A stretch of DNA of 64,000 bases from Boswellia sacra (lineage: Eukaryota; Streptophyta; Magnoliopsida; Sapindales; Burseraceae), in contig SNVD02006194.1 in NCBI GenBank assembly GCA_013180625.2, positions 124,001-188,000 of the forward strand, written 5' to 3'. Of this stretch, positions 1 to 12,836 are shown one piece after another. The first letter of the stretch is position 1. Each line of letters starts with the position of its first letter. The notes beneath the pieces are model-generated. The model was given only the letters and a program-made list of their open reading frames with translations, ran no database searches and was not told the DNA's origin. A program made the translations under genes and the position numbers.

Positions 1-620
1 AATGGGTTTGAATCATAACATCTTAATAAGTTTTCAAAAATTTCTCTAAAGGGTATTTTGATAATTTTAATAGTTTTGGATGGAAAAATAATGTTATCTA
101 ACAGCAAATCATATTATAAATAATAACTTTTTGTATATGAAACTCAAGCAAAGAGTTGGTCTGGTGGTAGGGTTGAAATCCTTTTCTGGAAGGGATGGGT
201 TTGAATCACACCATCTTAATAAGTTTCCAAAAATTTCTCCAAAGGGTATTTTGGTAATTTTAATAGTTTTGGATGGAAAAATAATGTTATCTAACAGCAA
301 ATCATATTATAAATAATAACTTTTTGTATATGAAACTCAAGCAAAGAGTTGGTCTGGTGGTAGGGTTGAAATCCTTTTCTGGAAGGGATGGGTTTGAATC
401 ACACCATCTTAATAAGTTTCCAAAAATTTCTCCAAAGGGTATTTTGGTAATTTTAATGGTCTTGAATGAAAAAATAATGTCATCTAACGGCAAAACTAAC
501 AGAAGGATAATCCGTGATGAATTTTTCAAAAGGTAAGGATGGGATTTATACGAAAGTGCAAAAGATGTTTTTGGATGATATTAAGCTAAAACATGGGGGT
601 GATTTGTGTCATTTTCCTAT
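1..620. repeat. 193-bp tandem repeat, right end of a MULE
   Basis: About 2.8 copies of a 193-bp unit run from the window edge to about 540; the phrase gggtttgaatc recurs at 4, 197 and 390. Each unit holds a tRNA-like head: an A-box-like ttggtctggtggtag and a B-box-like gggtttgaatcac. The last copy runs into about 100 bp (475-620) that resemble, in the same order, the right terminal inverted repeat of the MULE at 46,546-47,782: the catctaacgg phrase, then the 'gatgaatttttcaaaa' stretch, then a degenerate copy of the terminus. I read this as the right part of a related MULE whose left part lies outside the window. No coding sequence is credible here. Confidence 0.6.
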
Positions 621-1560
621 CATTTTTAGGGCTAAGGGCAAATTTTTAATTCTAAATTATGATTGAAGTAAGATTACCATTTTACCTACGTCAATGGCTT
701 TTCTATTATCGGGCAAACCTCAAGGGGGGAAAAAGTTATTTCTCAAACTGGACTGCTAATTTGAATTAGGTCTTAGCTCAGGGAGCAAATTTATTACCGG
801 TAAAATTATAATTGAAAATATTACATATAAAAAAAGAGATATATATATAAAACATTAAGATTCTTATATTTAAATATTTTTAACTTTTAAATAAATTTAA
901 ACCTGTTCATATTATATTTTAGGAAAAAGCATGTAACAATAGAAAAGGCATATCATTTGTCACGTAAAAACATATTTTAAGTACATAAAATTAAACCATG
1001 TCAGTAATAAAGTTTATATATCAAAATTTTGAATAATAATTTCTTATTCATATTAGTATTATTCTTCTCAAGTGCCTAGCTAATTCCTCTACTACACAGC
1101 TTCACAAGTCAACCAAATGTTATTAGGCACCAAACCCTACCAGTTGATTTTTTAGAAAACGTCAAAATTAATCAAGTTTAAGAGACTTCTAATAGAGAAT
1201 GATCACGACGCTTATTTATTTTCAGCCATAGCCATAGCATAAAGGAAAGTGTTAAATTGGTTTCTCTGATGATGTTAGATACTAACTGATAATAGCTTTT
1301 GTCCAACAATTTAACGAGGCGTTGAATGTTATATGCACATCACATTCTATCAACTCAAGGAACACCATTTAAGAAAGTGTTGTCATTGTCCTAATTTGAT
1401 AAATCTTCCCGAAGAAGCTCCCACAAATTGAAGCACCCACCTTTTTGCTCATTTCCCTCGTTACTAAACATTTTACCGAAATGAAGTCATTGCGATTGTT
1501 CCAAGAACATATGCATTTATCTTTTAGTCATCTATTCGTTAAAAAGTATAATACATAAAG
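621..1560. other. AT-rich intergenic sequence, nothing recognised
   Basis: This is sequence downstream of the TAF1 3' end. It is AT-rich, with only short ORFs, and I see no gene, RNA or repeat border in it. Confidence 0.5.
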
Positions 1561-1805
1561 GGTTAAACAAGGGCTTCCTACACTTCTGTAGAGGCTATTT
1601 GCCCGCATACAGGTAGGGATGGAGCAGTTTTATTTACAGTCACAGAATGGCCAAACTATGTACACCAAAAGGACGCCACCAACTTCTTTTCTCCCAGGCA
1701 CATCCAGTTTCCACTACAAAGCCTGGAAATTCCAAAAAATTATAAAACAAAAGGCTCAATCATTTTGGGGCAAATGAATTGTAGTAATCTAACAACAGTT
1801 TTTCC
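1561..1805 (-). terminator. TAF1 3' untranslated region with candidate poly(A) signal
   Basis: The region follows the TAG stop at 1806-1808 on the minus strand. An AATAAA (tttatt on plus at 1629-1634) lies about 170 nt past the stop and is the best candidate polyadenylation signal. The exact cleavage site cannot be set from sequence alone. Confidence 0.45.
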
Positions 1806-4800
1806 CTAACTATTCCGAGATTCGATGCCCGCTTCAGCTTCGGCTAGTTGATCATGATACTCATCCAACAAAAAGTCACAAAGTTCTAAAAGCTGATCGG
1901 CCAAGGGGGGAATGCCAGGGTTTCGGCCATCATTATACATGTGGGCATTGTAGGCGATTTGCCACACATCATGTCTGAAATCCTCTCGATCCTTGTACTC
2001 CATCCTCCTCACCTTGTCTCTAATCGTGGACAGATCCATCGGCCGTTTTATGATATCCAGGTAATCGGGAGCCTCTTTCTTGGACACGGGTTTTAGGAAG
2101 AGAAAGGACACCTCCGTATTTTCTCTTAGGGTCTCCACAATCCGTTCTAATATGTTTGACAGACCGACCTGCGAGGTAATTAATGAGGAAAATATCATAC
2201 AAATAAGTCAATAGCAGAGAAGAAAGAAAAAATTGAAATGTTATCTTCTTTATCATCCCTCTTATGAAAGAAACTACATAGAAACTGTCTCAATGAATCT
2301 TGGCTCTTCAAATTTGTCACAAATACATTATGTGAGAGACAACATCCAGGAACTTTTAAGTCAATAGTTTACTAAAATGGACAAGACATTTTTAGAAACC
2401 CATCCAGATAAACTTCATTACTCAGTTTTTTAGTTAAAACTTATCCCCAAAAAAAAAATAATAATAATAATAATTGTGTTCTTTTTCCAGCAGCAAAAAA
2501 TCACTCTAATCAGTAACTGTAGTCACATTTTAAATAACAGCCATAATGAATGGACAGTATCAGAAGTGGCAAAAAAGTGGCAAAATATGAAACATATAAT
2601 CAACATGCAGCTAAAAGAGAAGAACGAACAGAGTGAGTACCTCCCCCCCTCTGCGTCGCTTTGTTGGAGGTGCTGACTCTGCAGCATATTTTGCTGACTC
2701 AACAGGTCTTCTCTTTGCACTACACTCTCTCTCTGGCATCCTTCTGTCATTTCTTCTAGCCCTGAAATCCTCTAAATAATCATCTCCTATATCTGGCTTT
2801 TTCTTCTTCTTTTTCTTCTTCTTGGCTTTTTGTCGTTCTTCTTCCTCCCTCTCCCTCCTGATGGATTCTTCGTATCTTCTGATTTCAGCAAACCTTTCTC
2901 GCTCTTCTAGCATCCTCATTTCTTCCTCATAAAGCCTCCTTGACTTCTCTTCTCTCAATCTCTCTGCATTTCTCCTTTTCTCTTCCTCTTCCCACCAATT
3001 TCTCTCATCTCTAGCCTTCTTTTTTGTTGGCTCTCTTGTCAGATGTAACTTTTCCTGCTTCCCACGCTTTTCAAAACTTGACAATTCAACTATTTTTTTA
3101 GTTTTCCTGTATTCAAGATGACTGGCTCCATCTGGACTGGCCTGGTCCAGTTCAAAAACCTCTTTTGGCCGTTTTATTATAATTTTCTTTTGAGGCTGCT
3201 CTCTATCTTTATCTGCAGGTGGACGTATCACAATTGAGGGCCTATGAGATTCAGCTTGATCCCTATCCAAACTAGTTGGAGGTCTAATAACAATAGAGGG
3301 TTTTTGCGATTCAACTTGTTCTCTATCTGCGCATGGGGGTCTTATGACAATAGAAGGCTTTTGAGATTCCACTTGAACTCTATCCGTATCTGCTGGAGGT
3401 CGTATCAAAATAGAGGGCTTCTGAGACTCGGCCTGCATTTCTTCAGGTATTAGTTTGTTCGAAATTATTATTCTATTAACCTTAGCTGCAGACTTATTCA
3501 CAGTTTCAACATCAGAGGTAGCTGGTTGGTCAGAACTTTGCATGGATACAGGAGCATGTTTATCAGCAGGCTTATCAGAAGAGCCACATTTGAATTTCAC
3601 CGGGAGAACTTTACTCTTCGAACTAGATTTTTCATCCTCAGAAGCTTCAACCACAGCAATTTTTGTTGCACTTTTAGATATGAGCTTTTTTTTCGTACTT
3701 TTTGTCTGGGACTGACTTGAAGGATCCGCAAAGCTGCGTTTTCCGGAAGCTTTTTCTGAGTCTGCAGTTTCAATCTGTGTATCTGGATCTGCTCGATACT
3801 TGGGGCAGTTTTTGTTGGTCCTCATGTGTCCAAACTGGATAATCACAAGGTAAACAATCACTATCAGTATCATATTCTGAACAGTAGGAAAGTCATTTGC
3901 TAATCTTTCAGAGTTCCATACCTGACCACAAGCTCCACAGACAAAACTCTCCCTTGAGGATTTCTTCTCCTTAAACGTCTGGTTCAGCAAAGATAAGAAG
4001 TTAAACGTTTTGGGCAGCAAATGGGGAATAGAAATTGGAAGGAACATGAAAATCTTCACTGGGAACAACATGCGACTAGAGGAAAGGCATTTCCCATCAT
4101 ATCAAGACATGATTGTATGGTACACATGCTCTAATTACTTAAAGATAATACAATTTCATAGTGACATCTCTTACACAAAGTAAGACACAGGCACGTGCGG
4201 ATAGCCAGGACCTCAACCCAGGTTGAAAGCTACTCTTTCCTATAACATATGTACAATAGTTGGGGTTTTGTGGTACAACTCTGCATAATCCCAATACCAA
4301 ATTTCAGGTCACTATTTAACCCTTCCCCCCTCTCGCCCTAAATAAGTCTAAACCCTGCTGTTTAAAATAGCAGACAAATGTAATGCTTCTATAGTAAAAA
4401 CTCAAATCTATCTAATTAATATTTGCTTGTTAGAACGATTTGGATTCAACCTTCCAATGCAATCTGTGTATATCTTGTTGGCTATGTTCTTTTAAAGAAA
4501 TTTAGATGGTAAAGTCTAAATACTAATAGGATTTTAAGATTTTGATCCTTCTTCTTTTGGTGAGAGAATTTATTCTTTAAATCTCATGTACATCTAGACT
4601 AGAGGAAAAAAAATTCCATGAGTGTATTCCTTGAAAAATCCCATCTCATTAGCCTTGGAATTAAGCTAACATGTAACATCCAATTTGTGTAACATGAATG
4701 AACTCTTAAATTCAATTCATGAACGTAACAAGATGCAACCTTAGACAACTATTGCTTGTTATTTCCAGCAGAAGAAGAATTATGAACTAACCAAATGCAT

Positions 4801-5188
4801 TATTAACAAGGCAAAATGTTTCACCATAGGGATTTTCAACACTATAGCACTTGTGTCGCAGAGACAACAATATGGCAGTCCCTTGTACTATAGTCGAAGC
4901 CCTTTGGCCACCGTAAGGACAAGTGACCAGCTAGAGAATAGCAAGGACTAGAACCTAAAATCACATCAGAGGGCATCTGTAAATTAAAATTAGACGATTC
5001 TGCCTTTAATCATCTATGTTCATTGCTGTTGTCACCACTAGCTTCAAACCCATCAATCATATTTACAATTTCGTGCACGTTGAAACAATTTTTTTAGGCA
5101 CAAAAATTTAAAGGATTTCTTTAGTTCCATTATAAAAGAAAATCTACAAAATGCATGAACTGGGTAAAACCATGACATGTATGCAACA

Positions 5189-5219
<31 letters not shown>

Positions 5220-8200
5220 GACAAGAAACATAAGAAAAAATGTATTTAAGTGTAGATGTGACATGTATGCAACAATGTAGCACTACTATTGTTTAACATA
5301 ACTTTAAAGCCAATAAAAAGAAAATAACAACAATGGCATACTTGCCTTCATATCTCCCAATATTTTGAGTTTCTTGAGTTGACCACCCACAGGTGAAATG
5401 CCATTCTTTTTCACTGGTTTCACCTTTCCAGACATGTTTCTTTTAATAACTAAACTTTCCTCCTGCCATTGAAACATAATGAGATTACAGATATAAACAA
5501 TCTAAGCAGTCCAAGAAAAGAAAAAAGGCCAGCGGACATACAACAAAAACCTACAATAAAAATCACAGACCAAACAGTTAACTCACATCCTTTGGATCTC
5601 TAATATTCTCATTCACAGTGGAAGCTCCATTTGGTTGGGCTGTACTCAAAATTTGCTTAGTTGTTTTATTTGGCTTCTTAGCCCGTTCTACTATCTCAAT
5701 ACCAGAAATAGACTGCCCGGCAAATGCAGCACCCCCTTCCTCCATTACAGCTTTTGTTTTCTTCTTCTTTTTCTTCTGCTCAGCTTCATCATCTGCCAAA
5801 AAAATTATGGTCAAGCATATCTATTACTCAAAAATATTCTCGAACGCTACAATTAATTTTTCAGTTAAACATAAGCTTTTCTTACATAGCTCATTTAACA
5901 GAGAAGGTACAAATATTATAGATCGCTATTATATTTACAATGAATATCTACCCATCTTTGTATACTTTACTCCACTCAAATATCGTCACTATGTGTCCAT
6001 AGTGAAGTAATGTAATAGTTCATACCGTCCATTAGCAACCTGCATAACTCAGCTGCTTCAGCAGCTTCATCTTCAATTTCCTCTTCCGCCTGTGCTTGGG
6101 ACGGATGCCTTCGCATTTTGAGGCCCTTAACACCATCTGCTTTATTATGCTTCGATTCATAGTTACTCTCTTCCCCATCTTCAAACTCCTCTGCATCAAG
6201 CAAATTTTCTAGATCCCCAGCAAAGGAATCCAGATCACTATTTGCTTCAGAGTCACTTCCATTTTCATCATCATCAACAGCTGAAAGTGATTGTACTTGT
6301 CGATCCCAAATTTCTTGACACTTTCCTCTTGTCTGTTGCTGCAGCTGAAGGAAGGACATTCGCTGGCCACGTGCATACTTGCTGATAGTTGTTGGATCAA
6401 CTTGGACCCCAGATGCAGCTTGCTCGCTTGAAAGCTTACGTATCATAGCAATTCGATGCCACCTTGTCTGTTTTGCAATCATTTCCTCGGGAACATTGAA
6501 CTTCAGAAGAACCTGCAAGTAAGAGAGCAGTTAGAGCTGCATACAAGGAACAACATTGATATCACCCAAATTTCTTAGAAGTTAATGCAAAAGCAAAAAC
6601 TTTTTTGTTTTTTTATAAACTTTTATGCCTAGAAATCCTTTGATCTTTCCTAAATGTTTCAATGGTCTTAAACTCGGGACTGTGTCTAAATTCTACAACC
6701 TTGACAGCAAGGAAAATTGTGGGATTAGTATCCAAGTAGGCATTTCCAAGTGGATTTGAACTCTTGATCTCTCAATTGAAACCAAGGAATTTTACCACCA
6801 AACCCAATTCTTGGAGTTCGAAACAAGAGCTATTAATATAGCCACCATCTCTTTAAATTACCAAAATTACTTTTCCTCAGGCATTTAAATAGCAGGAAAA
6901 AAGGAAGAGTACCAGCTGGCTAGCACTATCAAAATCTCTTTGCGCTAAAACAAATATACCTCTCGGGCAGCCTCCATGCTCAATCTACGAAGATCAGCAT
7001 CTGTTCCAGTAACAGTGGAACCTCCTCGACCAGCAGCAGTCTTTTTCTTCACCATTGCACTTGACATTGGTGCTTTTGGAGCAACACGGACATAGCTGAA
7101 TCCTAGGCCCCGGCCAGACGGATCACCGACACCAGTAATTTCCAAACGCTCAATATTTTCTCTGTCCTGAAAAAAAAAATAAATGAAATATAAATGGCAA
7201 CTATACAAATTAAAAGGAAAGAGGTAAAATCAATAGTAACAGAGCACTAACATTTAGCAACCTATAATCAGAAAGTCGGTCGTCATATGAGCCATAGAGA
7301 GGGCAAATAATCACTTAAAAATCTTGAACTGCATAGGACACCACCTACTACATATGGATAGATTAAATATGCAGCAAATAACCATGACCCAAAGCAAAAA
7401 AATAATTCCTGAAATACTAATTCAGTTTACAATTTAAGCTTAGTGATCACAATATATACCAATATGTGTGCACATGAACATATGGTATCATCAAATAGAA
7501 ATAACCTTACCTGGTTTGTACAAGCAACAAAATTGCTACTAAGGTTCCATGGAGTAATCAGAAGTTCCCTCTCTATGTGTGATGCAGCAGCAAGAGCAAT
7601 TGCTTCATCAGGGAGCTGACTCATTGCAGATGAAATACTAGCAGGGAGAGTTAACTGTGTAATTCCTAAATGTTTGAGCCGGCACAGGCCTGCTAGCATA
7701 CTCTCATAGGCGCATACCTAAGCAAAAAATGGGGAGAAGAAGTGCAAAGAAAGTCTCATAAGCAAACTATGTTAATGATAAGCATCAGATGCACACACTT
7801 TTTAAATGGTTTTGCCTCGTAATCTGAGTTGAATCATAAAACCATGACCTTGCCACAGCCATGCATTTAAAGAGCTGCCTTCAGGATGATAATCAACAAG
7901 AATACAGCCTTTTCCTTTTCTCAAATATCTGTAAATGTATAGGATACATGACATGCAGCTAAGAGGATCCACCATAAATACATGCATGGGACAGTAAAAT
8001 TAGAAGCCAAACAAATACTATTATATGTTCTCTTCCTCCAATGCTCAATCACCCTACTCTTCAGTTTCCACATATACTCCATCAATCATGTAACAAGTGC
8101 TTCCAAGCAGCATAGCTCCTACCAGCGAGCTAAAATCTCAAATAAAGACCAAGGTGAACCCAATGCATTCCAAGTGGAGAAACAATTAACTATAAAATTG

Positions 8201-8504
8201 AGCCAGACTTGAACTAATCACAAAATACGAGACAGCCAAAATGCACCTAAAAGAAAAAAGGAAAAGAAAAGAAAATAGAGGTGCTCATGAGCTACTAAGT
8301 ATCACCAAGATACCTGCAGCTCTAGCATAAATGGTTCAGACACTCTGAAAAACTTTTCTAGCTATGAATTCAGAAGGAATTAGGAATTGAAAAAGAAAAA
8401 CTTGGCCAGCAGCAAACAATTTGTGGAGCCTCAAGTTCACTTTCCCAGTCTGACAAATTTTCAATTAACAAAAGAGACAGTATTTCACTAATCTAACAAT
8501 ATCG

Positions 8505-8543
<39 letters not shown>

Positions 8544-11500
8544 ACTTTTCTGATAAAGAAATGATGTAAACTTTTTCATCAATTTCCAGAAATAGAAAAA
8601 GGTTTCCAACGTCATAAGACACCAGAAAGTATTTCTATAATTATAAAGGCTCCTCAACAAAGAATTTAAAGCGTCTCAGTTATGAGGAACTCACATGCTC
8701 TGGAGACACCAATTTGCGCAAATCACCCTCAGATGGGATTTGGAAATTGCGCTTCATGCACCACACCTGCTTTCCCTTACCATCCCTCTGTAGGTAGCAT
8801 ACGCATGTAAAGCAGAAATATGAGCAGATAATTCAATCAAACAACCATCGGCGTAAAGCTTAAACAAACAATGCTCTATCAACGTACCAAGATGTCCAGG
8901 CAACCACAATTTAATCAAATATTAAGAACAGATGCAAATGAAACATTACCCGCAAATAAGCACATTCTTTCATCTTCTTTCGAATAATTGCATCAGACAA
9001 ATTAGGAAACTGTGATGACAACTCATCTGCACCAATGCTGGGAGGAAACCCACGCTTTGCAGCGGCAGAAAACTCACGGTACACATATACTAACAACCTA
9101 TTTATGTTATATGCCTGAAGATTTTTTGATCCAGGAGACATTACCTCCATTAGGGGCTCCTGCAATTGACAATCAACATGAATAATAATTTTAAATCCAG
9201 AAAACTTCATTTTTACATTTATCAAATGGCACTACTATCAAATAAATGTAGAAACAACTGATAAATATATAGTATAGTATATCTATAATTGTTTGCTGAT
9301 ACAAATAACACTGATACAAATAACTCAGATTCACACAGAAAGGTTAATGGTTGAACTGACTGTCTACCATACAATCAATGGTAGATGTGCATGTTTACAG
9401 CTTGTAACAGCAGGTACAGAGAAACACTATGTATTTACATTGTATTACAGCTAATACATTTCAAAATAAACATTAGACAAAACCTTCCCGAAAATAAATA
9501 CCAAAAAAAAGAATAAAAAAGTCAGCTGTGTTTGAATATCCTAAATTCAATATCCGTACGTACATGCATCCAACACATACAACCAATCACCAAATCAATA
9601 CTAGTAAGAGAAACACATTTATAAAATTTGATTGCCCCACAACATTGTAATCAAAGACAAAAAGATGAAAAGTTAAATATGTAGGGTTATCACTTAACAG
9701 CTTTACCAAAATTAAAAACGTAGTACCAAAGCCTAAAAGCTTTGCCAAAATTATTTGAAAACCTAATAACATTGCCTAACAGCTTTACCAAAATTAATTG
9801 AAAACCTCTAAAAAAAAAATTCCTCGGTTGTAATCTATGTTCGCTTTCAATCTCAAATTTCTGTTTTCCTCCTCTCATTTCAATACTTGGTGCCCATTAG
9901 CTCTGCTTGTTTGCAATTCTTTACCTTTGTCAAAAAACCTCCAAGTTGGGGATTAATCTTAACATAACACACATTCAAATTAACAAAAGTTAACCTCAGA
10001 GAAAAGTGTATCCCTCTATCACGTCCTCTCCTATACTGAAGAACCAAATTGCATGCATCATGATGAAGCCTTGTCATCACAATAGAATTTCATCCAGCTA
10101 TATTCATACAGGAATTTTACCAAAAAGGTACAGCTATTACATACTTGTTGTCCGACAACAGCAATCTTGTCAATACGTCTTATGGAAATCTTCCCCTTTG
10201 CAGATCGAACCAACAAATAATCGGTTGATGACACCTTATGGGGAAATACTGGTGCCCTATACATGTTTGTTTCAAGAGACGACTGACTGCAACCAGCTTT
10301 TATATCTCCAAGGAAGGGGGATTTATCACCAGGCTCCAGTATCAGAACATTCCCCAAGCTGCTGTTTCCTTTGGACAACAGGGTGCCACCTTGATCGCCT
10401 GGGGCTGATTTTTGATAATAAGTGCACAGATTTGCACCCATTCCAGCATTGCTTAGCAGTAAAGGTCTTTCCTCACAATACCTGCAACAAAACAATATAC
10501 AGTTTAGAGTTCTTAAAAATTTTCTCTATCCACAGACAAGGGATATATTTATGACACTCAGAACCAAAGCTAAGCCAATTTGTTAATAGGAACATATAAC
10601 ATCAGTAACTTCAATTTTCATCTTTTTAGCAGAACCTGTCAAGCAAGAGACCCTTCTATTTTTGAACAGGGGGGTCAGAGTAATTAGGCCAAACTGCAAG
10701 AGAGATGAACGAAAATATGAAATTTATATGATGATTTTATACATCTCTGCATATTTAAATGTGTGCATTTCGACATACTTAACAGACCAAATCTTTGATT
10801 TCACTGAATACTGGGTAAGTGACCTACCACATTCCAATTCCCAAAGTGCATTAAATAAAAAATAAGCAATTAAGTGCAGCGTTTTTTATGAACTCTCATC
10901 TTTATCACAGATTCAGTCCATGCAGGGAGCCAAAAGTGCAAGACAATCCCCTCATTTGTGCAGTCAAAAAATTGTCAGGCCTTACAGGATAAGTGCTTTC
11001 GGGTGCGAGAGATGGAATTTTTTTGGACACTATCAAACTATATTGTTATTGAAATATACCATTGGTAAAGCCATTACTAAGAATCTCACTTTATGGACCT
11101 CTCGAATCAAGTATTCCATAGGTCTAACTGACAAGACTTGACAAAAATGGTCACCATATTTTGAACATCTCATATAAGTTTTTCTACGACCATAGAAAAT
11201 GTCAAAAGGTAATCTCAATTTTTTTCATTGTCAATGGATAAAGGGGTATATTTCACTTTGAAAGATTAATTCCATACTAGTCAATTTAATACAATTATCC
11301 TACATTATCCATCAATCTTTGGACATCCATTTCTAAGAATTAGCTTTAAGGATTATTATTGTTTGGTATCATACAGACACCATCCATCCAGTGCTTTGCT
11401 AGCTTCGTCTTTATGGTTATTCCTTTTTCTGGTCAGTTCATTTCTTATAGTTTTTCCAGAATCATCAACTACTCCTATTTTGGTATCCAGAAAAACCTTG

Positions 11501-12791
11501 TAGGCAAGACCTTAGCCAGTCTGGTACTCTAATTTGATAATGGCTAGAATGCGCAACATCAATAAATGCTCAGTTAGAAGTCAAATGTAACAGAACATTT
11601 CATTGCTCTAGAATGCGCAATCTAATCAAAATATTTTCATAACGTATAAAACCAAACACATTGTCCACTGTACCAATGGATGCAAGTTAGATAACATCAA
11701 CATTAAAATAAAACAATAAAGTACATTTTCTGTAGGTTCTAAGATTCATATACTCATGAAAGAGCACAGTTAAATGACATGAGACAAGGAAAACAACTTG
11801 CAATACTTCGATAGCAAGTTTCTGTACATGTAAATTGCAAAAAGCGAAATTGTAGAACAATGAATAATAATAATAATAATAATAATACAATAGCTAATAT
11901 ACAGAAGCAAAATATGGAGAAAAACACAGATGCCTCAAATCCAAAAGTAAATAAAAACTTACTCCATTAAGAAGACATGGCCATCTTTCACAGAAAGATC
12001 AGATTTCTTCTTAAACGCTCCAGGTGGACGCAAAGACTTATTCTCACCAGGAAGTTTTTGTGCCCTTGGCAACAAATGTATTTTTGTACGAACAAGATGA
12101 AGCAAGGAGTTTGGTTGAACATTTTGGTCACCAAGAGATTTATGGTCTTCAAGTTCCTTGCCCAAATAAAATAATTTCACTGTTTCTGCCGGCTTGAAGT
12201 CTACAAGAACAATGTTATAAACTAAGTGCTCGGCTTCTCAAGAAATTCAAAATCTTTAGCTTTCACACGATAAAATATCCAACTGTTCTATGACACCAAA
12301 CAACATACAGGGGAAAAGAAATGACAACCTAGCTTCTTTGAAGCCTTAGCTTTGATGGAGCATACAGTTTCCTTTGCATCCACATGCAGTTTGCTTCCTT
12401 TGCCTCCTAAGCTCTTTACTATAATTTTCATGGGTCCTTGGGTTGGCAGCTTCCCTTGTTCTTTGACAGCCACCTCACTGTCATGTGGGTACCATAAAGC
12501 TCTGGGCCGGTGAAAATTGGATATATCTTTACTGCATTACAGTTCGTATTTCAGCAGATATATCACATTCAGTAACAAGTATTAAATTAATGAGGAGGCA
12601 AAAAAGCATGTCTCATCTTGCAAATATTTGATTTCATCAAAGGTTGATGCTATAGCTTTTATTCAATTAATACTTAACAAAATTAGCATCCGCAATATGT
12701 GAGATGATTTTTCACTGATTCAAGCTTCATCTAAATGCTTAACAAGTCTGTGGAAGCTTTATTTTTTTTATTTTTAGAAGAAATAAACATA

Positions 12792-12836
<45 letters not shown>

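Noticed and set aside
3835..4071. N-terminal extension of the 486-codon ORF upstream of TAF1 exon 20
   Set aside because: It reads through the intron between exons 19 and 20; splice sites at 3922 and 3834 and the family sequence show it is not a separate protein.
6715..6830. tRNA gene
   Set aside because: Only A- and B-box-like motifs are present; no acceptor stem or cloverleaf can be formed. The same holds for 15,240, 19,130 and the 193-bp units at the window start.
8044..8520. Extra TAF1 exon in the long intron 13
   Set aside because: Exons 13 and 14 join in phase and match the family without gap, so nothing is missing.
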